This document shows, piece after piece, positions 35,681 to 44,415 of a stretch of DNA of 56,453 bases. The stretch's first letter is position 1. Each line of letters opens with the position of its first letter. The stretch comes from an uncultured Pontibacter sp. (GTDB lineage Bacteria > Bacteroidota > Bacteroidia > Cytophagales > Hymenobacteraceae). The stretch lies in NCBI RefSeq assembly GCF_947495565.1, contig NZ_CANLZM010000018.1:1-56453 (forward strand). The letters are read 5' to 3'. The notes below the pieces were generated by a model. It was given only the letters and a program-made list of their open reading frames with translations. It was not told the origin of the DNA and did not search any database. Both the position numbers and the translations under genes were made by a program.

Positions 35681-36715
35681 TTATTGATAGCTAAGTACTT
35701 CGTTAACCATAAATTGCGTGGTGTCTATACAGTTTTCCAAGAGCTTGTTCCGTAAGCTTTTATACTTTTGTCTGCCGTTGTTTTCTTTCAGAATGGACAT
35801 TGCTTTGGCTATGGCTTTTTGCTGGTCAGTTTCGCTTTCTGTAAAGTTGAATACTAGTCCATACTTGCGCTCTTCTTCATCGGTATAGCCTCTGCCATCG
35901 TTGTCCATAAAAATAGCCGGAGTTCCTAATACAGCGGCTTCTGAAGCCATTGTGGCGCTTTCTCCAAATACAAGGCTGCTGTAGTAGATGGCATCGTGCA
36001 TTTTATCAACTGGTATACTGATTCTGTACTGCTCTAACTTGGTCGGCAACGCACCTTCTGAAGTAATAAATACTTTGGCCAGCTTTGAGAGCTCTCGTAC
36101 CGCCTTTAACTTGTTTTCCGCTGACATGCCGGTATGGTCAAAATCATGCGCCGCAGCCCACGACACAAACCTTATAATCACGTATTTTTCATCGGCCTGA
36201 ACTTTCAGCAACTCCAGGATACTTGGGTCTGGGGTGTAGTAGGAGGGATGCAGATAAGACAGCTCCATAAAACTGTTAAACCGTACCTGCTTTTCACCTA
36301 AATCTAATTTGTAACACGAGGGAGTATAGACTTTGGTGGCAAAAGGCACTGTAAGTTTATGATGCAGGCTGGCATGCTCCGTATCGCTGAAAACCAAAGA
36401 CGGCTTACCCAGCAGTGTTGCTACTTGCGATGGGTAAGGGTGCAGGAAATTAAGGTATAAATCCGGGTTAAAGGCGAGGGAGATTTTATACAGCTGGTAA
36501 TCTGCGTAGATCAGGTACATAAACTTTCCAATTCTTCCGTTTCTTCCCTTTCCCCTGTCCATGTACGGAATGTTATAAAGCGTTAGCAGCCGCTGCGCCA
36601 TTTCCTTATTTCTGGATACAAAAAGAGTTTCATGGCCTTTCTCTCTCATAATACGTGCAAAATTTCTGAAGTAATGCACATGCGCCGGGTGGTTGATGTC
36701 GATTAGTATTCTCAT
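35681..36715 (-). CDS. DUF354-type glycosyltransferase-like protein
   Basis: 344 residues from ATG 36715 (MRILIDINHPAHVHYFRNFA), with an ATG two codons earlier as alternative. The start motif DINHPAHVHYFRN is the hallmark of DUF354 proteins, a GT-B-like family related to UDP-GlcNAc 2-epimerases and MurG-type transferases. A C-terminal part has VFGESATMASEAAVLGTPAIFMD, a nucleotide-sugar-binding-like segment. It is probably a glycosyltransferase or sugar-nucleotide epimerase of the polysaccharide pathway. It is set in the minus-strand run 66 bases upstream of paralogue 3. Confidence 0.82.
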   Translation of the reverse strand: MRILIDINHPAHVHYFRNFARIMREKGHETLFVSRNKEMAQRLLTLYNIPYMDRGKGRNGRIGKFMYLIYADYQLYKISLAFNPDLYLNFLHPYPSQVATLLGKPSLVFSDTEHASLHHKLTVPFATKVYTPSCYKLDLGEKQVRFNSFMELSYLHPSYYTPDPSILELLKVQADEKYVIIRFVSWAAAHDFDHTGMSAENKLKAVRELSKLAKVFITSEGALPTKLEQYRISIPVDKMHDAIYYSSLVFGESATMASEAAVLGTPAIFMDNDGRGYTDEEERKYGLVFNFTESETDQQKAIAKAMSILKENNGRQKYKSLRNKLLENCIDTTQFMVNEVLSYQ

Positions 36716-36902
36716 CTGCATAGGTTCTATAGTGATGAAACAAGGGTAGGGAGCGCCTGCCGTTTATTTGAGTTTATTTACTTGCAGGCTTAGTACACTT
36801 ATAGAAGTATAGCGGCTCCAGGATACAGGGTACTAGGGGTAAGCTTTGTAATGTGCTGCTTAAAGGTTTTATACTTTCAGGGAGTTTATTAAACAACAGA
36901 AT

Positions 36903-37931
36903 TTATACTTTCTGCATGAAAGGTTGCTTAACCCGAACCAGTTTAGAAGTTGGGCGCAGCATGGGTATACACTTATAGTATACCTCTATTACCCGTTGCG
37001 CTACAGACGCTGCTTCCAGGCCAAGCTGTTTAATGCGCTGCTCACCATTGGTTCTGCCTTCTTTTTCAGCAAACTCAAGGGCAAGCTCAATTTTATCAGC
37101 AAACTCACCTACTTTAAAAGATGATATAAAGCATCCTTTTGTATTGCCCATCACCCATTTTATATCGCCTACATCTGTCGCAACTATAGGGCAGTTACAA
37201 GCCATAGCTTCTTTTACTACATTCGGGGAACCCTCCATGAATGATGGCACAACCAACACAGCGGCAGCATTCAGGAATTTGGGTATGTCGCTATGCGGAA
37301 TAGGATAGGGGTTTATCAGCTCTACATGCTGCATGTTTAACTCGGCAACTGCGTTTAAGGCTAGCGGGAAATTCTTGCCGATCCGTTCTTTACTACCGAG
37401 AAATAGCACTTGCTTTTTAGCCGGGTCTAGGCCAAGCTCAGGCTTTAGGTCCTGCAGGATCGGTTTAAAAACTTCGGTATCCACTCCGTTAGGTATAACA
37501 TAGGATTTGTTTTTCAGGTAAACATACTTTTCCAGGTTATGCGCTTTAGAAATGATGGCCTTTACAAATGGCTGAATCAGCAAGGAGGATAGCATGAAAA
37601 AGCGGCTCCTAAGCGTTATTTTGTTTACACCTATGTAGTCGCCCTGCGCATCGTCACCCATCAGCGATAATACAACTGGTATATTCCGAGCCCCTAACAC
37701 TGCTGACCAACCAGATAGCGAAAAATGCGCGTGAATAATATCATAATTTCTGTACTTCAGGTATTTGCGGAGTTGTAAACCTGCCTTTAAATATCCCTTT
37801 AATCCTTTCCCCTGGATCGGAAAATAATCTACTTCAACACCAAGTTCTTTTAAGGATTCTCCTTGGGCTTTTATAAAAGGAATAATTTCAAACGATTTAG
37901 AATTTCCGCTGCAAACAAAGAGTACTTTCAT
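36903..37931 (-). CDS. Glycosyltransferase family 4
   Basis: 342 residues. The N-terminal Rossmann half starts MKVLFVCSGNSKSFEIIPFI and contains YDIIHAHFSLSGW. The C-terminal nucleotide-sugar half includes KKQVLFLGSKERIGKNF, LVVPSFMEGSPNVVKEAMAC and PIVATDVGDIKW, the E-x7-E retaining GT4 motif. It would add a sugar to the lipid-linked repeat on the cytoplasmic face. It is 21 bases from the polymerase gene upstream. The 187-base gap downstream contains AAGTATA-type motifs but no gene. Confidence 0.92.
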   Translation of the reverse strand: MKVLFVCSGNSKSFEIIPFIKAQGESLKELGVEVDYFPIQGKGLKGYLKAGLQLRKYLKYRNYDIIHAHFSLSGWSAVLGARNIPVVLSLMGDDAQGDYIGVNKITLRSRFFMLSSLLIQPFVKAIISKAHNLEKYVYLKNKSYVIPNGVDTEVFKPILQDLKPELGLDPAKKQVLFLGSKERIGKNFPLALNAVAELNMQHVELINPYPIPHSDIPKFLNAAAVLVVPSFMEGSPNVVKEAMACNCPIVATDVGDIKWVMGNTKGCFISSFKVGEFADKIELALEFAEKEGRTNGEQRIKQLGLEAASVAQRVIEVYYKCIPMLRPTSKLVRVKQPFMQKV

Positions 37932-37952
37932 ATAGATAAGCTTTTAAACAGG

Positions 37953-39239
37953 CTAAGACATAGTCAGTTTATTGTAGTGAGGTTTAAAATATTTTGCCTC
38001 GGGCTCGGGAGTTAATTCTTCTTGTTCTGCAGCATCTGAGATATGATGCTTAGCGGCAGACATTAAAAGCATAAGTAGTGGCGCAAAAGTTAATGTGCCT
38101 ATAAACCGCCCGGGGAGCAGTACAATCAGGAACATGAAAAGCAAAGGATAGTAAACCTGCCTGCTTCCAGGGGGTATTCTCCCGATTCCTGCCACAAAGT
38201 ATTTGAGGAATACTACACTAAAAAGCAGCAAGCCTACCACACCGGTACTATAAAGAATCATATTTATATCACTGTGTATAGCCCTTTCATAGCCAAAGTA
38301 CCTGATCCCGAAACCTAACGTATCAAAGGGTTTCACGCCAAATAGTACTTGCGTAATTCGGGCCTTGTTTTCCAAATGCTCCAATAAAAACATGGTCTCC
38401 AGGTATCGGCCTTCTTCTTCGTAGGTATCAATGTTTTGAATACGTTCTCTTTCTTCAAGCTGAGCGTTTAACCTTTGCTCGTAAAGCGGATAGCTGAAAA
38501 TAAGCGCGGCAACAAAAAAGGCCAGCAGCATAGCCATTTTAAAAAACAGCTGCCTGTTTAGCAAAGCATAAACAACTAGTGCCACAGCTATCATCCCAAG
38601 TGATGTTCTCCTGGTTATAATAATGAGCAGGCACATGTTGATGAGTATAAAAGTTATATCACTTGCCTTTATAAGAAAGCTGTTTTCTTTGTTGGTGATG
38701 AGATAGTGAACTGCTAAAAATACAACAATGGGTGCCAGATACATTCTGGAGGTTACTAGGAACCCAGTCGTGAAATTATCTGAATAGGACTCTCCGATGT
38801 TAAAAATGTTGGATAGCACAATGTAAACAGGTATTACCATCAGTAAGAATCTGTTATACTTTTCAAATCCTTTCAGAATGTCGGTTTCCTTAGCTAACTC
38901 CCTGCCAATGGGTATCATAAGCAGTGTAAGGACTATGGATACCGTGATTTTGGCGGATAAGATTACATCTCCCGGAGTATAAACCAGAAGTATGAGTAAG
39001 TAGATAAATAAAAGCAGAAGTATACCATCCGTAGTTTTAAGAATGTTTTTCCTGACCACAAAGATGAATGTAAGACAGAGCGGCGTAATATAGCGTATGG
39101 CCGCGTATATTTTATCGTCCTTGTAAAAGCCATCAAACATATCGAACAGTGCGAAGAATAACACTAAGGCATAGATAAAATACTTCTGATAAAACAGAAA
39201 AGTAATTATTAGCAGAAAACTTAAGCCAAATAGTATCAT
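37953..39239 (-). CDS. O-antigen polymerase/ligase-like membrane protein (Wzy-like)
   Basis: 428 residues with about ten to twelve hydrophobic segments. One larger hydrophilic loop (LNAQLEERERIQNIDTYEEE ... FDTLGFGIRYFGYE) lies in the C-terminal half, the usual Wzy/WaaL layout. Such proteins join repeat units at the periplasmic side of the inner membrane. The position between glycosyltransferases and downstream of the flippase supports a polymerase role. Sequence motifs in this family are weak, so the call rests on topology and context. Confidence 0.75.
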   Translation of the reverse strand: MILFGLSFLLIITFLFYQKYFIYALVLFFALFDMFDGFYKDDKIYAAIRYITPLCLTFIFVVRKNILKTTDGILLLLFIYLLILLVYTPGDVILSAKITVSIVLTLLMIPIGRELAKETDILKGFEKYNRFLLMVIPVYIVLSNIFNIGESYSDNFTTGFLVTSRMYLAPIVVFLAVHYLITNKENSFLIKASDITFILINMCLLIIITRRTSLGMIAVALVVYALLNRQLFFKMAMLLAFFVAALIFSYPLYEQRLNAQLEERERIQNIDTYEEEGRYLETMFLLEHLENKARITQVLFGVKPFDTLGFGIRYFGYERAIHSDINMILYSTGVVGLLLFSVVFLKYFVAGIGRIPPGSRQVYYPLLFMFLIVLLPGRFIGTLTFAPLLMLLMSAAKHHISDAAEQEELTPEPEAKYFKPHYNKLTMS

Positions 39240-39255
39240 AAGCTACCAGTTGCTG

Positions 39256-40182
39256 TTAATATTTGTAAGAGTAATGTGTAATTGCTTTTTTATACATCAG
39301 GAGGAATCGCACTATAAAAGCGGGGAGGCGGTTTAATAGGTACAGTTTCTTTAAGCGTTTCCTAAAAACTTTCTCGTTAAAGCCTTGAGCGTAACGGAAC
39401 TGGTGCTCAATTAGCATGCTTTTTTTTCTGTGGCCGGCCCAAGCATGTCTTAAGCCGTTTTCAATCGCCTTAAAAGCAATAAACTTGTTTCTGTACTCAT
39501 CGCCTTCGCAGTACAGGTCGTACCAGGATTCTTTACAGGTGTCGGGTTTCGCTACTCTGTAATAAGTTTCACTCATGCCGAGGTTATAAGTAGCCAGTAT
39601 TTTGTTTGTAAATGCCACTGGGTAATGTATGGCTGCTTTACACCACATATAAGAATCCTCTCCGCTTATCATGCCGACCGGAAACATCCCCGCCTTTTCA
39701 AAAACCTCTCTTTTGATAATAGTAGCCGAAGTCCAGGAAACCTGATTATACTTCAGTATAGTCTGAAAGTAATTTGACAACTTGCCCTCCGGGATATTGG
39801 GTTTATGTATAATTACTTTATTTAGTTTAATGCACTTGTATCTGCAGCTGAACATCCCACATTCCGGGTACTTATGTATAAGCTTGTTCATTTCCTCCAG
39901 GTAATTAGGTTCCCAAAAGTCATCTGCATCTAAAAAAGCTATATAATCCTGAGTTGCTCGTTCTATCCCGTAATTTCTGGCATGCGATACGCCTGCGTTT
40001 TGCTTGCTGTATACTTTTATGCGGGGGTCAGTATACGATTCCGCGATGGCAGGCCCCCTGTCGGTAGATCCATCATCTATTACTAGTACTTCAAATTGTT
40101 CAAAGGTTTGGTCTAACACCGTTTCCAGGGTATCTGCTATACTGGCCTGTTTGTTATATAAGGGTATTATAACGCTAAACAT
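39256..40182 (-). CDS. Glycosyltransferase family 2
   Basis: 308 residues. GT-A motifs: FSVIIPLYNKQASIADTLE, EVLVIDDGSTDRGP, YIAFLDADDFWEPNYLEEM (DAD metal site) and GEDSYMWCKAAIHYP (acceptor-side acidic motif). It probably adds one sugar of the exopolysaccharide repeat. It starts 2 bases from the stop of the kinase-like gene upstream, so translational coupling is likely. The basic C-terminus (RKRLKKLYLLNRL) may attach it to the membrane. Confidence 0.92.
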   Translation of the reverse strand: MFSVIIPLYNKQASIADTLETVLDQTFEQFEVLVIDDGSTDRGPAIAESYTDPRIKVYSKQNAGVSHARNYGIERATQDYIAFLDADDFWEPNYLEEMNKLIHKYPECGMFSCRYKCIKLNKVIIHKPNIPEGKLSNYFQTILKYNQVSWTSATIIKREVFEKAGMFPVGMISGEDSYMWCKAAIHYPVAFTNKILATYNLGMSETYYRVAKPDTCKESWYDLYCEGDEYRNKFIAFKAIENGLRHAWAGHRKKSMLIEHQFRYAQGFNEKVFRKRLKKLYLLNRLPAFIVRFLLMYKKAITHYSYKY

Positions 40183-40184
40183 GT

Positions 40185-40958
40185 TTAGATGGCATTAGTA
40201 GTAAGTTGCTCAAGCACATTATTGTACTTGACTATTTGTTGGGGAGGGATAAGGCTTAATTTCCGTTGTTGGTATACTTCACCATAAATCCGACTTATAG
40301 CGTAGGCAATGCGGAGCTGTGTAGGCCCAATACTTAGCAGTTGCGCTAGCTTTTCTAAGTATAAACGTTCAGCCAGAATAGCGACTGCCCAACTTTGCTT
40401 GTTGGAGATTGCTTGCTGGTAATTATAAAAGTGTATGTAATCTGTTATAAAACTGCCTTTGCTGTTGTACATAGCCCAGTCAATTATCCGCAACTCACCA
40501 CCTAACATTATCATATTGTTTATGTGAAGGTCGCCGTGTGCGCTTGTTATTGGCAAACACATATCTTTAATAGCTTGGGCAGCTTTTGTTAAAAGATGCT
40601 CTTTCATGCCATATCGCTCAAGCCCTCTTAATACTTCCAGATCAAACGAGTTGCATACAGAGCGCTTGGGGTATTTAAGAGATTTTAATAAAGCCTCTTC
40701 CATAAATTGCTGCGCTTGCTCTTTGTTGAGCTTTTCGATTGGTTGGCCTTTAGGCATAGCCAGGCATGATAAAAACGGGCTTACCTCTACAACTCTGTTT
40801 AGCCAAAACTTAGCTGACAGGGCAGACTTGTTTGCCTGGAGCTCTGCCTCCTGTGACGCATACCCAAGCGGGGTGAAAATTTTGTAAGTCCGGTTTTTGA
40901 TGTGTAGAATGAATGCGTAGGATTCAAATAACCTGGACGTGGATTTGATTATTTGCAC
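40185..40958 (-). CDS. APH/Kdo-kinase-like phosphotransferase
   Basis: 257 residues. The kinase-like catalytic loop is clear: SAHGDLHINNMIMLGGELRIIDWAMY, with the brown-box Asp and Asn and the later Asp that binds metal. The N-lobe is divergent, without an obvious glycine-rich loop. Family members phosphorylate small molecules or LPS sugars. Here a sugar or glycolipid of the polysaccharide pathway is a plausible target (inference). It lies between the flippase (1-base gap) and a GT2 gene (2-base gap). Confidence 0.72.
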   Translation of the reverse strand: MQIIKSTSRLFESYAFILHIKNRTYKIFTPLGYASQEAELQANKSALSAKFWLNRVVEVSPFLSCLAMPKGQPIEKLNKEQAQQFMEEALLKSLKYPKRSVCNSFDLEVLRGLERYGMKEHLLTKAAQAIKDMCLPITSAHGDLHINNMIMLGGELRIIDWAMYNSKGSFITDYIHFYNYQQAISNKQSWAVAILAERLYLEKLAQLLSIGPTQLRIAYAISRIYGEVYQQRKLSLIPPQQIVKYNNVLEQLTTNAI

Positions 40959-40959
40959 G

Positions 40960-42399
40960 TTAATGTTTTTTTATAATGTCTAAGCCATATTTTAATTCTT
41001 TGATAAACAACAGTAGATACACTGCGCTTCCTGCCGCACCAGCTATCAGCAAGGTGAAGAGGGGCGGCATCTGAAGCATGGTAATCAAGTATATAACACC
41101 AATCATAAGAGCGGCGGCAAGTACCGGCCTTCTCAGGGCGACTATTACATCTTTATCCGTGAGCTGAATGTACTTTTTCATATAATGATGAAAGAGTATC
41201 CGGGAGGCTGTGTAGTGGATGCAAACAGCGTATGCTACGCCGGTTAGTCCAAAATATTTCTGAGCGATATAAATGCTGGGCAGGGCCACCACAAACGTAT
41301 TGAACAAGCTTATATAAAAGCTGACCGATGGCTTCCCGATTCCTTTCAGTACTTCGCCCGGTGTTCCGGATATGGCAATAAGCATGGTGGCAACTGAAAG
41401 TATGCGTAATGGCCCGGCAGCGGGTAGCCATTCGTTTCCGAACACAACAAGTATGAAATCCTCGGCTAGGCCTATAAAAAGTGATGAAATAGGGAAAGTT
41501 ATGATTGCCGTGAATCTCATTACCTTTAAATAATAGTCTTTAACCTGCTTCAGATCATCTTGTATAGAACTGTAAACCGGAAATAAAACCTTATTAATGA
41601 TAGAGTAGAGCTGCGCCCTCAGCACCTCGCTGAGTGTAAAGGCCAAGGTATAAATACCTAAAGTGGTAGCACCTGCCAGCTTGCCTATAATCAGGTAATC
41701 CACATTGTTGCGGAAAAAGTATAAAATGCCGCCTAGCTGAGAAAAGGTGCTATAGCTGGAAAGCTCCCTTAGGGTGCTAAAGTTAAAAGTCAAATCAGGC
41801 CTCCATTTTACTCTCAGCCAGTAAGAAATAAAAACGACTGAAGAGCCTATTACCGATTTGGCCACCAAACTCCAGACACCAAACCCTGTTAAAGCCAGCA
41901 CAATAGCGGCAACCGAGCTTAAAGCTGTTCCTGCATACGTAATTTGCACCAGGCTCCTAAAATCTAATTTGCGTGTCAGTATGACCCTCGGAACAATCGT
42001 CTGGATATTAAAAAACAGGTAAAGGCTAAGCGCATTCAGCACCGGTACAAGCTGCGGTTCGTTATAAAAATTTGCGCCAAGCGGAGAGATAAACAGGTAA
42101 AAACATGCTACAAATGAGCTGGCAAGTATCAGTAAAAACCAAAAAGCGCTGGAATAACGAACTTGCGTAAAGGCATCTTCCTTCCGCTGCACCAAGGCAT
42201 TGAAAAGGCCCATATCCGAAATAACCTCTAGAAAGCTGGTAATAACCATAGCCATACCAACCACACCAAAGGCTTCCGGTAGTAACAGTCTGGCTAATAT
42301 AAGCTTTACCCCGAAATCGGTGCCGCGGGTAGCCAATACACTAACTGCATTCCATTTTAAACCGGATAATACCTTTGATTTTGTACTGGCTACAGCCAT
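40960..42399 (-). CDS. Wzx-like polysaccharide flippase (MOP superfamily)
   Basis: 479 residues with about twelve to fourteen membrane segments. It opens VLSGLKWNAVSVLATRGTDF, typical of the oligosaccharide flippase family, and has LLPEAFGVVGMAMVITSFLE and GIYTLAFTLSEVLRAQLYS, as in WzxC-like exporters. It would flip the undecaprenyl-linked repeat unit to the periplasm for polymerisation. It is tightly packed with its neighbours in the minus-strand run. Confidence 0.92.
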   Translation of the reverse strand: MAVASTKSKVLSGLKWNAVSVLATRGTDFGVKLILARLLLPEAFGVVGMAMVITSFLEVISDMGLFNALVQRKEDAFTQVRYSSAFWFLLILASSFVACFYLFISPLGANFYNEPQLVPVLNALSLYLFFNIQTIVPRVILTRKLDFRSLVQITYAGTALSSVAAIVLALTGFGVWSLVAKSVIGSSVVFISYWLRVKWRPDLTFNFSTLRELSSYSTFSQLGGILYFFRNNVDYLIIGKLAGATTLGIYTLAFTLSEVLRAQLYSIINKVLFPVYSSIQDDLKQVKDYYLKVMRFTAIITFPISSLFIGLAEDFILVVFGNEWLPAAGPLRILSVATMLIAISGTPGEVLKGIGKPSVSFYISLFNTFVVALPSIYIAQKYFGLTGVAYAVCIHYTASRILFHHYMKKYIQLTDKDVIVALRRPVLAAALMIGVIYLITMLQMPPLFTLLIAGAAGSAVYLLLFIKELKYGLDIIKKH

Positions 42400-42411
42400 A
42401 CGTTCAACTTT

Positions 42412-43677
42412 TTAATTATACTTAACTGTCAAGAGGTTTTGGTATACCTTCGAGTGCCTGTAAATCTCCGCTATGATTTTATCCCGGGCTTCATCTATGG
42501 TTATGTGTGAGGTGTCTATACTGATAAAATTACCTCCTGATACGCTATCCGCGACTTGCTTAAATTTATTGATGTCGGCTATGCTTCGCTCCAAAGTAAG
42601 TTCCTCCGGTTTTCTCTGAACCAGCACTTCAGGGGCGGCATGCAGAAAAAAAACGAGGTCCGGCTTAGGAAGTATGGTTCTGTATAGGAAAGAGCTGAAG
42701 GGCCTGCCGCTCATAAAAAAAGAGCCGGGAAACCTATCGATGAGCACCAGCGAGAACCTGGACCTTACTTTAACCGGCGCTATGCGCAGCATGAACTCTG
42801 ATGGGAGAAGTATAAAGTTCTTGACCAGGCTTAATATTTTATCAAACAAGACAATATTGAACCTGTGGTTGTACACTCGCTTCGATGCCTGTGTTGTCCA
42901 GCCGTTTTCACCCATGCCGAGGTATAGCTTGCGTGCTTTTAGGTTTATCTTTTCTTGTACAGCCTGTATTAAAGTTGTTTTGCCCGATCCGTCCGTACCC
43001 AGAAATAGTATTTTCATCCCGTATCCATACTTCGAGAACCTTTCGTTACGGACCATTGGCCTGTCTTCTTGATGAAAATAAGAAGCAATGGCTTGCTGCA
43101 ACTCTAAAGTATGGTTAGGGAAACTGTTTGTTAGCCAATTGCTGATCGCACTCAGCGTTGCCGGGTTCAATGTTTTTAACTCTGTGTTATAAAGGTTTAG
43201 GTAATGGCACAGATACTGTTCGTGTTTTTGTTCTAGTCCTCCGCGTTCTTTATAAGCTAAGTGGGCAGCGTACAAAAGTATGGCATCGGAACCCTGAGGC
43301 CGGTACAAACCTGTATTGTTCAGAGTAGCTCTACCTATTGCCTCTTCTGCCAATAAGTATGTAAAGCAGCTTTGTTTTCCGTTAGCGAAAGATAAATCAT
43401 ACTTGATATCCAGGTAAATTTCCAGATCAGGGGAGAAATAGAAATGGTGGTTTATATGCTGTGGCAGTTCCTTTCTTTTGTACCAACCAAGTCGGCTTAA
43501 CAAATCCTCAAATTGCACTTTAAAATCTGAATGCACATATAAATCAATATCTCTGGAAAGCAGGTCGGCTTCAAAGTCTGTCAGCAGAAAGTATTTTATA
43601 CCTTGGCTGTGGAGTTGGCTTGCCAAACTGGAGAAGTGGACGTTTAAGAGTGGTTGTTGGGTAACAGTTTCCTCCAT
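42412..43677 (-). CDS. Nucleotidyltransferase-like domain fused to a thymidylate-kinase-like domain
   Basis: 421 residues. Residues ~15-190 resemble a nucleotidyltransferase-fold protein (LLTDFEADLLSRDIDLYV, with spaced Asp residues, then YLDIKYDLSFANGK). Residues ~225-420 are a P-loop kinase of the dTMP-kinase type: KILFLGTDGSGKTTLIQ (Walker A), VLIDRFPGSFF (DR motif) and FFLHAAPEVLVQRKPE. The pair appears in other capsule and O-antigen loci, where it may phosphorylate or activate a glycan, but the substrate is not known to me. It lies 12 bases upstream of the flippase gene in transcription order. Confidence 0.78.
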   Translation of the reverse strand: MEETVTQQPLLNVHFSSLASQLHSQGIKYFLLTDFEADLLSRDIDLYVHSDFKVQFEDLLSRLGWYKRKELPQHINHHFYFSPDLEIYLDIKYDLSFANGKQSCFTYLLAEEAIGRATLNNTGLYRPQGSDAILLYAAHLAYKERGGLEQKHEQYLCHYLNLYNTELKTLNPATLSAISNWLTNSFPNHTLELQQAIASYFHQEDRPMVRNERFSKYGYGMKILFLGTDGSGKTTLIQAVQEKINLKARKLYLGMGENGWTTQASKRVYNHRFNIVLFDKILSLVKNFILLPSEFMLRIAPVKVRSRFSLVLIDRFPGSFFMSGRPFSSFLYRTILPKPDLVFFLHAAPEVLVQRKPEELTLERSIADINKFKQVADSVSGGNFISIDTSHITIDEARDKIIAEIYRHSKVYQNLLTVKYN

Positions 43678-43717
43678 AAGTATAGTTATGAGCGGTAGAA
43701 CAAAATATGACTAAAGC

Positions 43718-44218
43718 TTATGCTACAGCTGTTTTCTTGAGACTGGTCTTTTCCAGTTCGGCAAACATGATATAACCTAATGTGGGCAGGGCAACAACAG
43801 CAGAGCGGTTTTTAACGGATACAACTATACCCTCTTTTCCTGTAAGTGCCCCAGAGGTAATCTGAACTGAATCACTGATTATAACCTGTGCCTTTTCAAG
43901 TTTCACATCGTTATGCGCACTTAAGAATTGCTTTATAGTTTCAATTTCATGGTCTTTAATCACAGCGGGTTTTCCTAACCAGGTAACTAAACTTAAAACC
44001 CCGTTCACTTTTTTTATCTCAGCATGCTGCTTTTCTGTAACGCGCACAAAAACATAGGAGGTGAAAAGCGGTTCCATCACAACTTTCTTTCTGTCACTCC
44101 ATTGCCTGTGTACTTTGTTAAGCGGACAATAGCTCTCCAGTTTCATCAAGCTTAATGTTTCAGACACTTTCTTCTCCCAACGTGGCTTTGTGTAGATTGC
44201 GTACCATTTTTCAGTCAT
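43718..44218 (-). CDS. UpxY-type NusG-family transcription antiterminator
   Basis: 166 residues. The NGN domain starts KWYAIYTKPRWEKKVSETL and includes YCPLNKVHRQWSDRKK and PLFTSYVFVRV. A KOW-like C-terminal part (TSGALTGKEGIVVSVKNRS) follows. UpxY proteins of Bacteroides let RNA polymerase read through long capsule operons (established knowledge), and here the gene precedes more than 13 kb of biosynthetic genes. It is preceded by a ~200-base non-coding leader after the Wzc-like gene, the likely site of action. UpxZ-type partners are not seen. Confidence 0.88.
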   Translation of the reverse strand: MTEKWYAIYTKPRWEKKVSETLSLMKLESYCPLNKVHRQWSDRKKVVMEPLFTSYVFVRVTEKQHAEIKKVNGVLSLVTWLGKPAVIKDHEIETIKQFLSAHNDVKLEKAQVIISDSVQITSGALTGKEGIVVSVKNRSAVVALPTLGYIMFAELEKTSLKKTAVA

Positions 44219-44415
44219 AACTTGGTGTCGGCTATAAGGTGTTACAAATGCGGCTCGGATAAGGCTTCGCCTACCTCAGTTACAGTATGTATCCCGAGTA
44301 AACTGTTGATACCATTTGTTAGCAGCTGCTTTAGAAGTATAAAGGCTGCTAAATAATTTTGTAACTTATTGGTATTACTTCAGAAGCATAAGATCCCGGA
44401 TTTGGCCCAAATGCT

